Assembly: GCA_030765065.1 (NCBI GenBank)
Contig: CM060983.1
Coordinates: 47,738,067-47,802,066, forward strand
Reading direction: 5' to 3'
Source: Deroplatys truncata
Taxonomy: Eukaryota; Arthropoda; Insecta; Mantodea; Mantidae
Length of the DNA stretch: 64,000 nucleotides
In this document: piece by piece, positions 11,314-22,904 of the stretch
How the letters are laid out: every line of letters begins with the position of its first letter
How positions within the stretch are numbered: the stretch's first letter is position 1
Program-made: the position numbers and the translations under genes
The notes under the pieces: model-generated
What the model was told of the DNA's origin: nothing
The model's database searches: none
What the model saw: the letters and a program-made list of their open reading frames with translations, nothing else

Positions 11314-12504
11314 ATGATCAATGATTTGGGTTTCTTCTCTAAAAATCTTGGAATACTGATTGAGGAAGAGAAAACGTTTTCATTAACTCCAAAAAATTAA
11401 CTCCCTAATTTTGCAGACCTGTATAGTTAGCATCTATTAACACAAGCGTTCAAGTCTGAAAAAAATGCATTTGCAGATCTTTGAAACTGGAACATTATAT
11501 AATTGAAGCATCAAAGCTTTTCATAGTGCTTAGAAGAATGATTCACCGTATACTCAGAATTTTAAATGCATTTCAACCTACAAAGACCGTCTTAAATATA
11601 ATATCTATATCACCGCTATTTCGATGAGTTAGTTCTTTATGAAATTTTGTGAAATAAACATTTATGATGAGCATTAGGAACTATAAACTTCAGAACAATA
11701 TGGACAGTTTCCTTTCAAGTAGAACAGAGCTTGAACGTTTTCAAAAGCTTCTGATTTTTCCCAAATCCATGAAGTTATTAATCTCAGTAGTTTTCTCACT
11801 TCTGTTTGATTTTTGTATTTTTATTATACTTATAACTTGTACTATCATGCTACACAATTGATTGGGGGACTCCTTCCAAACAGGTAGGGGTTCAGCTACT
11901 GAATAGAGGTGGTATTTACTTAGTATTAGGCAAGTGAGGGGTAAAGACGCGCGATAGTGAAAGACTGTTGGCTGTTTTCCACTGCACGCGTCACGCGCGG
12001 TAGGAGTTCAGCATACCGTGTACCCCTCCCACCAGCTAAAGCTTTACCAGAGAGATAAGCCACCCCCCACTAGCTAAAACACCACTGAACAGACAGTAAT
12101 TGGTCGTTTACCGTTTAGGTAGAGCACCGCATTGAACTCTAAACTCCGTTTTTCTCAATTCGCTTTCTTCAGCATTTTTCACTATTCACTATGCTCCTTG
12201 CGCCACAGCTTATAACTTATTAGCTTGAAATTTTCAGGAGAGCTCCAAGAATTACGTATTTAAAAATTGTTGTGCACTAGTTAACGATATTGAACATTTC
12301 AACAGAAATTATTTTTCATAACTCACATTGAAAAATTTAAAACATTCAATAACATGTATACTAAATTATTTTTGTCATAATAAACTAATTAAAATTAAGA
12401 AATGCCTGCACAATAATTTATGTTTGTATACTAGGCTAGCATTAAAAGTTGCGATGCGATAAACGGTAGGGTCCAAGGAGAGAAAATTAAGTACTAAGGC
12501 TTTT
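11314..12504. other. No recognisable gene (11314-12504)
   Basis: AT-rich apart from a CpG-containing patch at about 11945-12010 (ACGCGTCACGCGCGG). This patch might belong to an upstream Tob exon or promoter, but nothing decides it. Confidence 0.4.
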
Positions 12505-12612
12505 AAGTACTAAGGCTCTTAGCGCCCCATTCTATATTGGGCGTGAAAGACCGGGAATTTTACTCAGAAGCCACTTTATCAAGCTTGAGGTTCTTGTACG
12601 TATCGAAAATCT
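12505..12612 (-). mobile_element. SINE family 1, 3' fragment
   Basis: The minus strand matches the tail half of family 1: GGTCTTTCACGCCCAATATA-type sequence, AGAATGGGGCGCTAAG and the 'AACCTCAAGCTTGATAAAG' block. The tRNA-like head is missing. Confidence 0.75.
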
Positions 12613-13163
12613 ACGAAAAAAGTGTTCTCTTTTTTTCACACATTGCTTTAAATATCAGATTTGTCCCAAAATCCGCGAGAGAGATTCAGCTTTCTTTCGT
12701 TTCTCAAAATGACAGCGTTTAGATTTGACTGGGTTGTGGTATTTCCAATCTGCCAACCTCTCCGTGCACGCGTTTACGGTATATTATCGTTTTAAAACTC
12801 GTTGCACTTTCCTTTTTTAACCATCGCGTGTTCGCTTCTTCACCAAATATATTCCATATCTTTATGTGTACATTTTCGTGCTATCTACACCCACGTAGCA
12901 AACATACGTTTCGAAAATTACCAGCGCAGACAGAAGGAACTTCTCCCTCATTTGGTTCGGATGTATCCGCCCGTTATAATTTAATTAGCATACCTATCTC
13001 TGCCATTCATCGACGTAGTATCCTGTTGGATAGATCTGCGCCTGCAGATATTCCGCACGCACATATCTACATGTGTGGTAGCTGAAAATAACAAAGTTGC
13101 CCTAACTTCGTAAAAAAGCACGAATCTTCGGTTTTATGGCTAAATGAAGTTATCAGTCAGTAC
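12613..13163. other. No recognisable gene (12613-13163)
   Basis: Mixed composition. Short frames at 12802 and 12828 overlap in two phases and have no motif. Confidence 0.4.
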
Positions 13164-13735
13164 TGAGAGGGATGGCTCAGGTGGTAACGTCTGCGACTCG
13201 CATTCGGGAAGTCGTAGGTCCGATTCCGTTCCTGACCCATGGGTTTCCTCGGGTCGCCAGGTGAATGCTGGGAAGGATCATTATATGCCCCAAATTTTCT
13301 GTCCCTCCATTTCACCTTTATTCTTATTTCACTTCACCTTTCATCTACTTATTGCAAGTGTCGGCTGGAGGTCTCGGCATGTGCTTGACAGGGAAAAGGA
13401 TGCTCTGAGTTAACCTTCGTCCCCCGATCTGCGTGCGGTCTCCATGTCTCGGGCCCCCAGGGGATGCGTGAACCCACAGGGTGGAGGGGAGCCGCTGCAC
13501 CAGCCACTACCCGGGGAGTTCAAATCTGTAAATGCTAAGGACCCTGCCCTCTGCCTGTGTATCTCCTATTCGGCCGCCCTCTGTCTACTCTCTACTTATC
13601 TCTCCCTCCCAGGGCGCCCCGTCAGGGGCCTATGCACAAAAAATCTGCATAGATCGAGGTGCTAGGACCCCCTCCGCTTCTAGTCTTGTTCCATTAGTCA
13701 GTGGCAATTTGAAGTCCTTGTCCTTGAAGCACTTC
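13164..13735 (+). mobile_element. tRNA-derived SINE, family 2 with long body
   Basis: The head has an A-box-like GATGGCTCAGGTGGTAACG, the block GACTCGCATTCGGGAAGTCG and the B-box GGTCCGATTCC. Then come CCATGGGTTTCCTCGGGTCG, a CT-rich stretch and a GC-rich body. The 3' limit is uncertain. The head family recurs at 40555-41037 (minus) and 60011-60860. Confidence 0.8.
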
Positions 13736-13741
13736 AAGTAG

Positions 13742-15262
13742 ATGAAGTATTGCTTTCTATACAGAAATTCGATATCGAGATTTCACCGGAATCACTTTTT
13801 GAGGCTCCCTGAATTTAAAAAAATCTGATGTGTTACACTCACATGACTTTCTCTACTCTTGTACAAACTATTTTTACAAAGGCTTATTCTCCATATGCTT
13901 CATGTTAATCGAGATAAACGTTTGCAGACTCTGTCTTAATGCTAATTTTCTTGTAGATGTAAGGGGAATATATATTTACAAGGGCAATATAGAAATACAG
14001 TAGCCTTTAAGCACATACATATCTCTTAATAGCTGGTTGCTAGGTGCAGCACCATTCACTTTGCCACAGATTAATACTCTTTGCATATCCAAGACAAAAA
14101 AATTAATAAGGAATTCCCATTTGAGAAAATAAGTATTGAAAATTTAAGGGAATAACAACCAATATCTCGAAAATGGTTCACTCAACAACAAAAATGTATA
14201 TGACATAAATTGTGTATTTTAACGCGATCTACATTTTTTTGTGTAGTAAAATTTTGTCTATCTCTTATGGTTTACCAGTTATGCAAAAGTCGTTCATAAT
14301 GAAGAATACTTTTGGAGACATTCCCAGAAAATTCAAGATATACATTTCACTTGTCATAAAAATATCCTAAACATATGATATTTTAATCAAAATCTTTGAG
14401 CCATTTTTGAGAAAATTAAAATTTTCGAAAAATGTTCCATGTAAAGGGTACTCTGGGGTGGGGGGATTTTCTTGAAAACCTTCGTGTCGCATCTCTGGAA
14501 CATACTGAACCTAAATACCAAGGATGGTGTTTATCCGACTGTTCGTTTCTGAGTTATGCTGTTCACAGACAGACACACGGACATGTTTCCAAAAATGCTT
14601 TCTTTGGATTCAGGGGGTCTCAAAACATGTATTTCCGGTGAAATCTCGGTATCGAATTTTTGGGTGGAATACAATACTTCCCCTACTTACTATACGTAGT
14701 AGAGAAAGTAAAAATTAGTAAAAGGCCCGTGTGTCTGTGAATAACATAGCTCAAAAACTGTAAGTCGCTCAAATACCATAGAAGTTCAGCATCTTCCAAG
14801 GATGCAACACGAAGATTTTCTAGAAAATTCCCTCCACCTCATACTAGCCTTCACATGGGAGAACCTTCGTTATTTTTTATTTTCTCAACATGAAGCCATT
14901 TTATTCGGAATGAGTTTTTTGTATAATTTTGTATAGCGGGTAAACTATATACAAAAACATGCTACACAAAAAGACACAGATCTTATTTATTTCAAATGGC
15001 TTTTTTGTGGCATAGCCATTTCCGAGGTATCCGTTATTATTGGTTTGAGATTTTCAATACTTTGTCATTCCTATAAAAGTACTGGCGCTACTCAGTTCTT
15101 TCCTGCAATGACAATAAAATACTATGAAATTTTAAGGGCAGCATATAGCGTCCCGCTTTTGAACATCTGACAATTGATTTGATTTCTATCCCGCTTATAG
15201 GCACAACGAAATGTATAATGAACCTGTTTCTGCAAAGGTTTATCTCGATTAACACGAAGTAT
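13742..15262 (+). mobile_element. Old HINE-like copy, split by a younger one
   Basis: The left part (13742-13820, from GAAGTATTG through the block ending CCCTGAATTT) and right part (14715-15262, resuming at AAAAGGCCCGTGTGTCTGTG) are the two sides of one plus-strand copy of the older subfamily. The break lies in its internal A-tract, occupied by the minus-strand copy at 13824-14709. Confidence 0.8.
13824..14709 (-). mobile_element. HINE-like element copy, complete, nested
   Basis: Complete minus-strand copy (886 bp) from TCTGATGTG at 13824 to GAGAAAGT at 14709, with A-tracts on both sides. It is inserted in the A-tract of the older plus copy. Confidence 0.92.
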
Positions 15263-15769
15263 TTTCCACCTCAATTTAATATGAATGGGGAAAAAAAGGT
15301 CAGATTGATATTTGCTAAAATAGTCAATTTTCAGTGGCCTTTTAGTGGCTTCGGCAACGTATCTAATTAGCTAAAACATTATTCAAAATACTAATAATGA
15401 GGTCCGAATTAACTTTTAATTCTATACTTGTATCTTTATGATAAGAACAAGTGCTGAAGCGTTCCAGGAGCTCCTGTATTGAATTTTTGTATAAAAAGTT
15501 TAATAAACAACTTGCGAATTTTTTTGCATTAAACATTTATTCAATAGATCTTGCGCAATTTCTTAACATTTATGTAATGTTCTGAAGGCGTAGTTTAATA
15601 CAAGTTATTTCCAACTTTCATTACTAAAAATTGAGTTGACATTCCGTACTTCATGTAGAATTCTTCCACTTACACATTGAAACTCAGAATAAATGGTCTA
15701 AGGGGAAAGAGAAGTGTATAAGAAAGTGAAGAAAGACTTCTATTTATTATAATGTGTAGCAGATGGCCC
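15263..15769. other. No recognisable gene (15263-15769)
   Basis: AT-rich DNA without a recognised repeat or motif. Confidence 0.4.
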
Positions 15770-16200
15770 AACCGCGCCGTATTTCACGTGTGCACATATC
15801 CCTTCGTGCGTTAAAAGAGCTGCAGAACTCAACGGGGCAATTCCAAATAAACACAGGTCAGTGAGGAACTGGCGCATTAGTGTGAGCGATCTTCATTCTA
15901 CTTCTTTACTTATCATCGAAGATGATGAGCCGATCGCGCTCATTTGAATCAAGAGTACTTGAATGCTGGATTGGCCGAGGTAGCCCCTTGTTTTGGCTAC
16001 CAAGATCTCCTGATCTAACCCCATTAGATTTTTTATATTGTGTGTCAAGCAGATCCCCTCAATGGAGAGGTTTTACTCCAAAGGATCGTCGAAGCATGTG
16101 CATCTGTCACACCAGCGGTTCTCAGAAACGCCCATGTGGATAAACGGATACTGGAATACTGTTTCAATCAACAGGAGCAACATTTCTAATACCATTCTAT
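15770..16200 (+). pseudogene. Tc1/mariner-superfamily transposase remnant
   Basis: In one frame WIGRGSPLFWLPRSPDLTPL then DFLY matches the third catalytic block (RSPDLTPxDF) of Tc3-like transposases. After a frame change the C-terminal piece reads like ACASVTPAVLRNAHVDKRIL. The catalytic core upstream is missing. A related stretch lies inverted at 16608-16815. Confidence 0.65.
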
Positions 16201-16320
16201 GGGTGAAGTCAGCATAACAGTACCGTTATATCATGATAATAATGATAATAAAATAATAATTTTGATGATTGTAATGATGATGATATTAAAGTAATAATAA
16301 TAATAATAATAGCAAGCGAA
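16201..16320. repeat. Imperfect AAT/ATG-rich simple repeat
   Basis: Runs of ATAATAATG, AATAATAAT and GATGATGAT units with interruptions. Confidence 0.85.
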
Positions 16321-16607
16321 CAAATGGCAGTAAAACACTACATGTTCTTATGTTTGCATGGTTTTAGTTACGGGCGCTTTAATGTTTTTATTTAAACCTA
16401 CAGTGCGTCTAGTCCGTAATATTACATAAGAACAGCGTAAACATAATTTTAAAAAATGCTATGGGCGTATTTAATGCGTAAGCCATTTTAATTAGTTGTC
16501 AGTCTGAAAAGTGAGTTTATTTCCTCGAAAATAAAGTCTCTGTAATTGAAGTAGAAAACATTCTAAGGCCTTTTCGGTCTGTTTACACTGTTCTTGTCTA
16601 TCATCAT

Positions 16608-16815
16608 GGACTAAGACAAGCCTGGGAACCGATTCTCAATGATCGCGATCCGCTCATCGTCCTCCTGATACGCAAGAGGGGTAGAACAAAGGTCACTCAG
16701 GTTATTGTGCCAATTCCCCACTCACTGGCCTGTGTTTACTTAGAGTTGCCCCGTTGAGTTCCGCAATTATTTTAACGTACGAAAGGATATTTACACTCGT
16801 TAAATACAGTTGGAC
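16608..16815 (-). repeat. Inverted partner of 15770-15970
   Basis: The minus strand shares several blocks with 15770-15970: CTTTCGTACGTTAAAA versus CCTTCGTGCGTTAAAA, GAACTCAACGGGGCAA, AAACACAGG, and ACGATGAGCGGATCGCG versus ATGATGAGCCGATCGCG. Roughly 200 bp is related, in inverse orientation. Confidence 0.8.
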
Positions 16816-18075
16816 TACCTGGTAATCCAGCCTTTTATATTGATCTCCTATGTGTTTTGTAGTTGTAGGACTTTGTTTTATATACTGAGTAAGCAAGTTA
16901 CTTTATGTCTGTGTAAAACACAAAAATAATTAACTCTGAAACAATTAAGCCTTATTAACCTCATAGGCATTATATAATGCACAACTAATTTACACAGAGT
17001 GTCACTCATTTTCAAAATTGTATTTCCTTGAAGCACAATTTAAGCGTTTTCTCAAAGTCTGGCTTTGGTAGAATTTCTATATTGGATGATATAATTATGG
17101 AATTAGCCAAATGCATTTCACAGAAAGTAATTTTACCGGTACTAAATCTATATATTCTGAATCATGCTGTTTTATTATCCAAATGCCGTTGCACTGATGT
17201 ATACAAAACCTTAAAAGAACCTACAAGCACGTGTCGCATGCATGAATATTCTAATGTGTATATTGGTAATAGTTGATGTCATCCTTTACAAACTCAAAAT
17301 ATTATTTTACCTTAAGAGAAACTGCTTCTTCCTTATTCACTTTTGAAAAAAATTAACGCATACTAACATGAACTTATTTTTAGAACATGAAATGAGTACA
17401 ACAATGAATAAAGTCTAGACCTTATTTTAGCTATGCAACTCGCTTTAAAGGAAACAAATGACTGACACCAGACAGGATAGCAAACTTAGAAGACTAAATC
17501 TACATAGCATAAGTGTAGGGGATACAAATATCTTACACGCCTTAGAAGACATTTACCCTTAATATTTGAGAACCAAATGCCAAGTTATTTGACATGCATA
17601 GCTAACGAAGCGCGAAACAGTCACTCGTATTTCAATACCTTTCGATTTTAATTCCTTGCTATCGATTCATCGTTCAGCTGTTCGACCAACCGTGAGTTTT
17701 ACGTCGCTATAACGCGGCAGACGTGACCAACCAAGAAAGCTGAATGCAAAAAAACTGTCTCATCGCTTCAAAGCTGTCTAAAGCATAAAGTTTCGCAATA
17801 TCACGGCTTTTGTTCCCAAATTGCAGCATTTGATCTGGTTTCCTGAAGAGAGAGGATCGGCTTCAGGCAAGCAGAACCGTTTCCTCACAAAATGCTTCGC
17901 TAAAGGAAAGCGAATTGGCTAAATGTAATGCGATAACGCGCATAACAGATATTCTGTTACTTCCATGTTCAGTCTCTGGAAATATTCCTACCACATAGTG
18001 ACGTAACAGTGGCAGAAGAATTTGATTTTATGTAGTTAGTGGTAATTACTACTGCAGAAGAAAATAAACCACTCA
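16816..18075. other. No recognisable gene (16816-18075)
   Basis: AT-rich DNA. An 82-codon frame at 17028 has no motif. Slightly more CpG around 17640-17960. Confidence 0.4.
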
Positions 18076-18079
18076 GAAC

Positions 18080-18145
18080 CGCGTACGGGTACCGTTTTCG
18101 CTTCTCACGTTGTGAGTTCGAATTCCGATTGGTTATCAAACTGCC
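18080..18145 (+). mobile_element. Possible SINE head fragment
   Basis: GTGAGTTCGAATTCCGATTG resembles a B-box. No body was recognised before the HINE-like copy at 18220. Weak. Confidence 0.3.
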
Positions 18146-18552
18146 TTAGATGAGATTTGGCGTTCTCCGAATACATTTTTGCAACCATTCATCACCCAAA
18201 TATGACACGATTAAAAAAATCTGATGGGTTACACTCACATGACTTTCTCTACTCTTCAAACTATTTTTGCAAACTCTTATGCTCCATCTATGTTATATTA
18301 ATCGAGATAAACATTTGCAGAAACGATCTTTTGACATGCAAAGAGAATTACATTTTACACATAGCGACCAGTTCTAAAAATATTTCACTATCGCTTAAGG
18401 CGTACTATGTTCCCCTTGTTTTGTATTTGCAAGGGCAATATAGAAATACAGTAGCCTTTAAGCATAGACATATCTCTTAATAGCTGGTTGCTAGGTGCAG
18501 CACCCTACTCTTTGCCACAGATTAATACTCTTTGCATATGCAAGACAAAAAA

Positions 18553-19458
18553 TCTGATGTGTTACACTCACATGACTTTCTCTACTCTTGTACAATCTAA
18601 TTTTACAAACGCCTATTCTCCGTATGCTTCATGTTATCGAGATATCGAGATGTCAATCTTATTGGTAATTTTCTTGTAGATGCAAGGGAAATATGGTAGC
18701 TTTTAAGCGATAGTCAAATATTTTAACGCTGGTTGCTATGTGCCGCATTCCATTCTCTTTGCATGTCCAGGACATAAAAAAATGAATAACGCATTTGAGA
18801 AAAAGTATAAGTATTGGAAAATTTAAGGAAATAACAAGCAATATCTCGAAAACGGTTCACTCTACAAAAGAAATGTATATGACATAAGTTGTGTATTTTA
18901 ACGCGATCTACATTCTTTGTGTAGTAAAATTTTGTCTATCTCTTATGGTTTACCAGTTATGCAAAAGTCGTTCACAATGAAGAACACTTTTGGAGACATT
19001 CCCAGAAAATTCGAGATATACATTTCATTTCTCATGACATTATCTTAAACATATGATATTTTCATCAAAATCGTTAGAGCCATGTTTGAGAAAATTAAAA
19101 TTTTCGAAAAATGTTCCATGTAAAGGGTAGTCTGGGGTGGAGGGATTTTCTTGAAAACCTTCGTGTCGCATCTCTAGAAGATCCTGAATCTAAATACCAA
19201 GTTTTGTGCTTATCCGACTGTTCGTTTTTGAGTTATGCTGTTCACAGACACACACACAGACACACACACAGACACACACACAGACACACACACACACAGA
19301 CACACACACACACACAGACACACACACGGACATGTTTCCAAAAATGCTTTTTTTGGATTCAGGAGGTCTCAAAACATGTATTTCCGGCGAAATCTCGGTA
19401 TCGAATTTTTGGGTGGAATGCAATACTTCCCCTACTTACTATACGTAGTAGAGAAAGT
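18553..19458 (-). mobile_element. HINE-like element copy, complete, nested
   Basis: Complete minus-strand copy (906 bp), TCTGATGTG to GAGAAAGT, inserted in the A-tract of a same-strand copy. Its internal CA-type microsatellite is expanded. Confidence 0.9.
19247..19328. repeat. Expanded CA-type microsatellite inside a HINE-like copy
   Basis: About 80 bp of alternating ACAC and ACAG units (CACACAGACACA pattern) at the place where other copies have only a few repeats. Confidence 0.95.
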
Positions 19459-20249
19459 AAAAATGAATAACGAATTCCCATTTGAGAAAATAAGTATTGA
19501 AACATTGAAGGGAATAACAAGCAATATCTCGAAAATGCTTCACTCAACAAAAAAATGTATATGACATAAATTGTGTATTTTAATGCGATCTACATTTTTT
19601 GTAGTAAAAGTTTGTCTATCTCTTATGGTTCACCAGTTATGCAAAAGTCGTTCACAATGAAGAATACTTTTGGAGACATTCCCAGAAAATTCAAGATATA
19701 CATTTTATTTGTCATGAAAATATCTTAAACATATGATACTTTAATCAAAATCGTTAGAGCCATTTTTGAGAAAATTAAAATTTTCGAAAAATCTTCCATG
19801 TAAAGGGTAATCTGGGGTGGGGGGATTTTCTTGAAAACCTTCGTGTCGCATCTCTGGAAGATACTGAACCTAAATACCAAGTTTGGTGTTTATCGGACTG
19901 TTCGTTTCTGAGTTATGCTGTTCACAGACACACACACGGACATGTTTCCAAAAAGGCTTTTTTTGGATTCAGGGGGGTCTCAAAACATATATTTCCGGTG
20001 AAATCTCGGAATCGAATTTTTCGGTGGAATACAATACTTCCCCTACTTAGTATACGTAGTAGAGAAAGTAAAAAGTATATGTAATGATCACATGAATTGC
20101 TTACCCATTAGCATTTATACTCTTAGTCATTCTACAAATTATTTATACTCATTTCCACGTACTTATTAATCATTATAAATATTCACCAGAAAATGCTTCA
20201 ATTATGATGCTATGGTAATAAAGGTAATGTAGGCTATTGACAGCTAATC

Positions 20250-21555
20250 AAAGATGTGCATTTTATTTCTCACGTCAATATCCCAAACTTATATTTTAAC
20301 GAAAATCGTATGAGCTAATTTTGAGAATCGTTTTCTATGTAAAGGATTTTTAGGGTGGGAAATTCTTGAAAGTCTTGAGCCAGCATCCTAAGGCTCTTGA
20401 CTTAGGTAACCAGGAAGTGCAAAATGGTCAAAACTTAAATTTTTCATTTTAGGCCTAAGAAATCTACAACTCTTCCCGAGTAATTTGATATACACGCTTT
20501 ATTGTTTAAAGTTATATATAAGACATTATAATGGCAAGGGTTGACGAACAGCATGACTATTGTCCTGGAATGTATTAAGGTCAGTTTAAGTGTTGTGACT
20601 GTTCGCATTTCTGTATAAACATTACTATTTCTACTATGTATATAGTAGAGAAGGTATTGCATTCCATCAAAAAATTCGATGTCGAGATTTCACCGGAAAT
20701 ATATGTTTTGAGGCCCCCTGAATCCAAAAAAGCATTTTTAGAAAAAGTCCGTGGGTATATGTCAGTCTGTTCGCGCGCGCGTGTGTGTAAACAGCATAAC
20801 TCAAAAACGAAAAGTCGGACAAGTACCAAATTTGCATTTAAGTTCAATATCTTCCAAAGATGCGACACGAAGATTTTCAACAATCCCCCACCCCAACTAC
20901 CCTTTACATGGAACATTTATCGAAAATTTTGATTTTCTAAAAAATGGCTCTAACATTGTTTAAAACGAAAATGTAACACATAAAAAATCTAGATCTCCTT
21001 AAAACACACAATTTAATTCAAATAAGTTTTTTGTGGCATAAGCCATTTCTGAGATATCCGGTACTGAAAGTTCGACTTGTTCATTTCTTGGTCATTCTTT
21101 AAAGTCCTTTCAACATTCAGTTGTTTCCCGCGATGTCATGGAAGCAGTATGAATTTTAAGGCCAGCATATAGCGTTCCAGTTCTTAAACATTTGACTATT
21201 GCTGTTCTCTTTGTAACGAAATGTGTAAAGCAGCTATTTCTGCAAAGGTTTATTTGGATTAAAACATAGTATATGCAAAAATAAGCGTTAGTAGGAATAG
21301 TTTGTATACTCACTAATAAACGATAGAGGGTAGATAAAGTCGTGTGAATGTATCGCATCAGAATTTTTCAGTTATGCTGTTCACAGACACTAACACACAC
21401 ACATGCGCATTTTTTTTATAAAAATGCTTCTTTTGGATTCAGTAGGCCTTAAAACATGCATTTCTGGTGAAATTTCGATATATAATTTTTGGATGGAGTA
21501 CAAATTTTCCTTTACTTATGTAAACACGCAGTAGACAAACTAAAAAGTGTGTTTT
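20250..21555 (-). mobile_element. Old HINE-like copy in two parts
   Basis: 20250-20448 (GTAAAGGATTTTTAGGGTGG region) and 21367-21555 (resuming CAGTTATGCTGTTCACAGAC to TAGACAAACTAAAAAG) look like one old minus-strand copy interrupted by 20625-21362 plus about 175 bp of unassigned sequence. Confidence 0.55.
20625..21362 (+). mobile_element. Old-subfamily HINE-like copy
   Basis: From TCTACTATG and the block GTATTGCATTCCATC to GCATCAGA at about 21362, with typical internal blocks (CCCCACCCCAACTACCCTTT). The middle resembles the subfamily at 46569 and 48825. Confidence 0.75.
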
Positions 21556-22045
21556 GAGTAAACAGTGTAAAGTTAAATGCCACTTTACGTGCGTATATAA
21601 TGGCTGTTGGAGTAAGGTTAATGTCAGATATAAGAAATAAAAATGGCTATCGAGAATTCAGAAACACGCGATTCGTTTCCGAATGACACAAATAAGTTTA
21701 TATTTCCCATAGGGAGTAATACAGAGCAAATGAAAGTACATATAAATAGAAAATCCCCTTTGGCATTTCTAAATATCCATCGTGGGTCTGTTATTTAAGC
21801 ATGACAGCCCTGTACGCTGTTGCTATCACGCAAGCCTTCGTGTAGAACCTAATTTGCATTTTACAACCTGTCACACATTCCAAGTAAGTGTCTGGCATTC
21901 GATAAAGAAGACAGTAGTGCCACGATGTAGTGCTTGTTGCTCACTGTGCAGAGGTTATGCCATCCCAGGGATTTTATTTCGAACTTTTACCCTGCTGTGT
22001 CAAGTGCTTTTTAATTTATCTATCGCATTCCTATGGTAGGTGGTA
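21556..22045. other. No recognisable gene (21556-22045)
   Basis: An 85-codon frame at 21782 has no motif. No repeat was recognised. Confidence 0.4.
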
Positions 22046-22868
22046 TTATATTCCCACAAAAAATAATATATTTATATTTCACAGGAAATAAATGTTTTGA
22101 GGCCCCTTAAACGCTCCCTCAAAAAGTTTTTTTAGAAAAAGGTACGCGTATGTGCGTGTGAACAACATAACTTGGAGAAATAGGATATTTTTCAAGCGCA
22201 AACTACCCTTAAGACAGAAAAAATATTTCGTTTCTTTTCCTTTCTTCTCAAAAATAGCTCTTAACAATTTTTATTAAAATAACATACATTTGATAGATTG
22301 ACGAGGAAAAAAATATATATTAAATTTTGTGTAACTATAGTTAGTTTCCTGTGTATAGGAACACCCTAGTGGTGCTTTCTGTAATTAGGCGCAGATTCCG
22401 CCACTAGGCCCGCGCATGATGGGAGGTGATTAACCCACTACCCATAGATAGCGCCATGGGAGAGAAGCAGGATGCTGCGGGCGTGAAATGTATAATCGTA
22501 AGAGAAAATTCACTAAAAATCCAGATAATTTTCATTTTAGCGTTAGGCATTTCCGAAAACTTCCATGATTACATTTTCCCAAATGTAAGATGTTTGGAAG
22601 TTCCCGATTTTTGTTTTTTCATTTCCTGAGCTCTTTACTTCGAGCAAGGAGGGTTAATTTATTCTTCCTCGCTTCCGAGAAGCATTTGAATATTTATTCT
22701 ACATGTTGTATGCAGCTAAGCATTTATTGCACATTTGAAATAATTTCTATGTAAAATTTTATCGTGAATGTAATAACGTAGTTAGAGAAATCATTTTGAT
22801 ATGTATGGCATAAATGAAAATTTGTAAAAGGTAGAGAAAACTGTGTGACTTTATCACATCAGAGTTTT
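22046..22868 (+). mobile_element. Diverged old HINE-like copy with unrelated middle
   Basis: The left block (AATGTTTTGAGGCCCC, then AGAAAAAGGTACGCG) and right end (GGTAGAGAAAACTGTG through CACATCAGA) match the family. About 22330-22650 does not and may be an insertion. Confidence 0.5.
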
Positions 22869-22904
22869 TAAGAGGTAGCGCTACTGATATACAATACAAT
22901 TTTT

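Larger units (their letters stand above)
18220..20069 (-). mobile_element. HINE-like element copy, split by another copy
   Basis: A minus-strand copy in two parts: 18220-18546 (3' end, from TCTGATGGG) and 19464-20069 (resuming at TGAATAACGAATTCCC and ending at GAGAAAGT). The break is in the internal 'GACAAAAAAATGAATAACG' A-tract, filled by the copy at 18553-19458. Confidence 0.88.

Noticed and set aside
19190-19423. Cys/Val or His/Thr repeat proteins
   Set aside because: Translations of the GT/CA microsatellite inside a repeat element.
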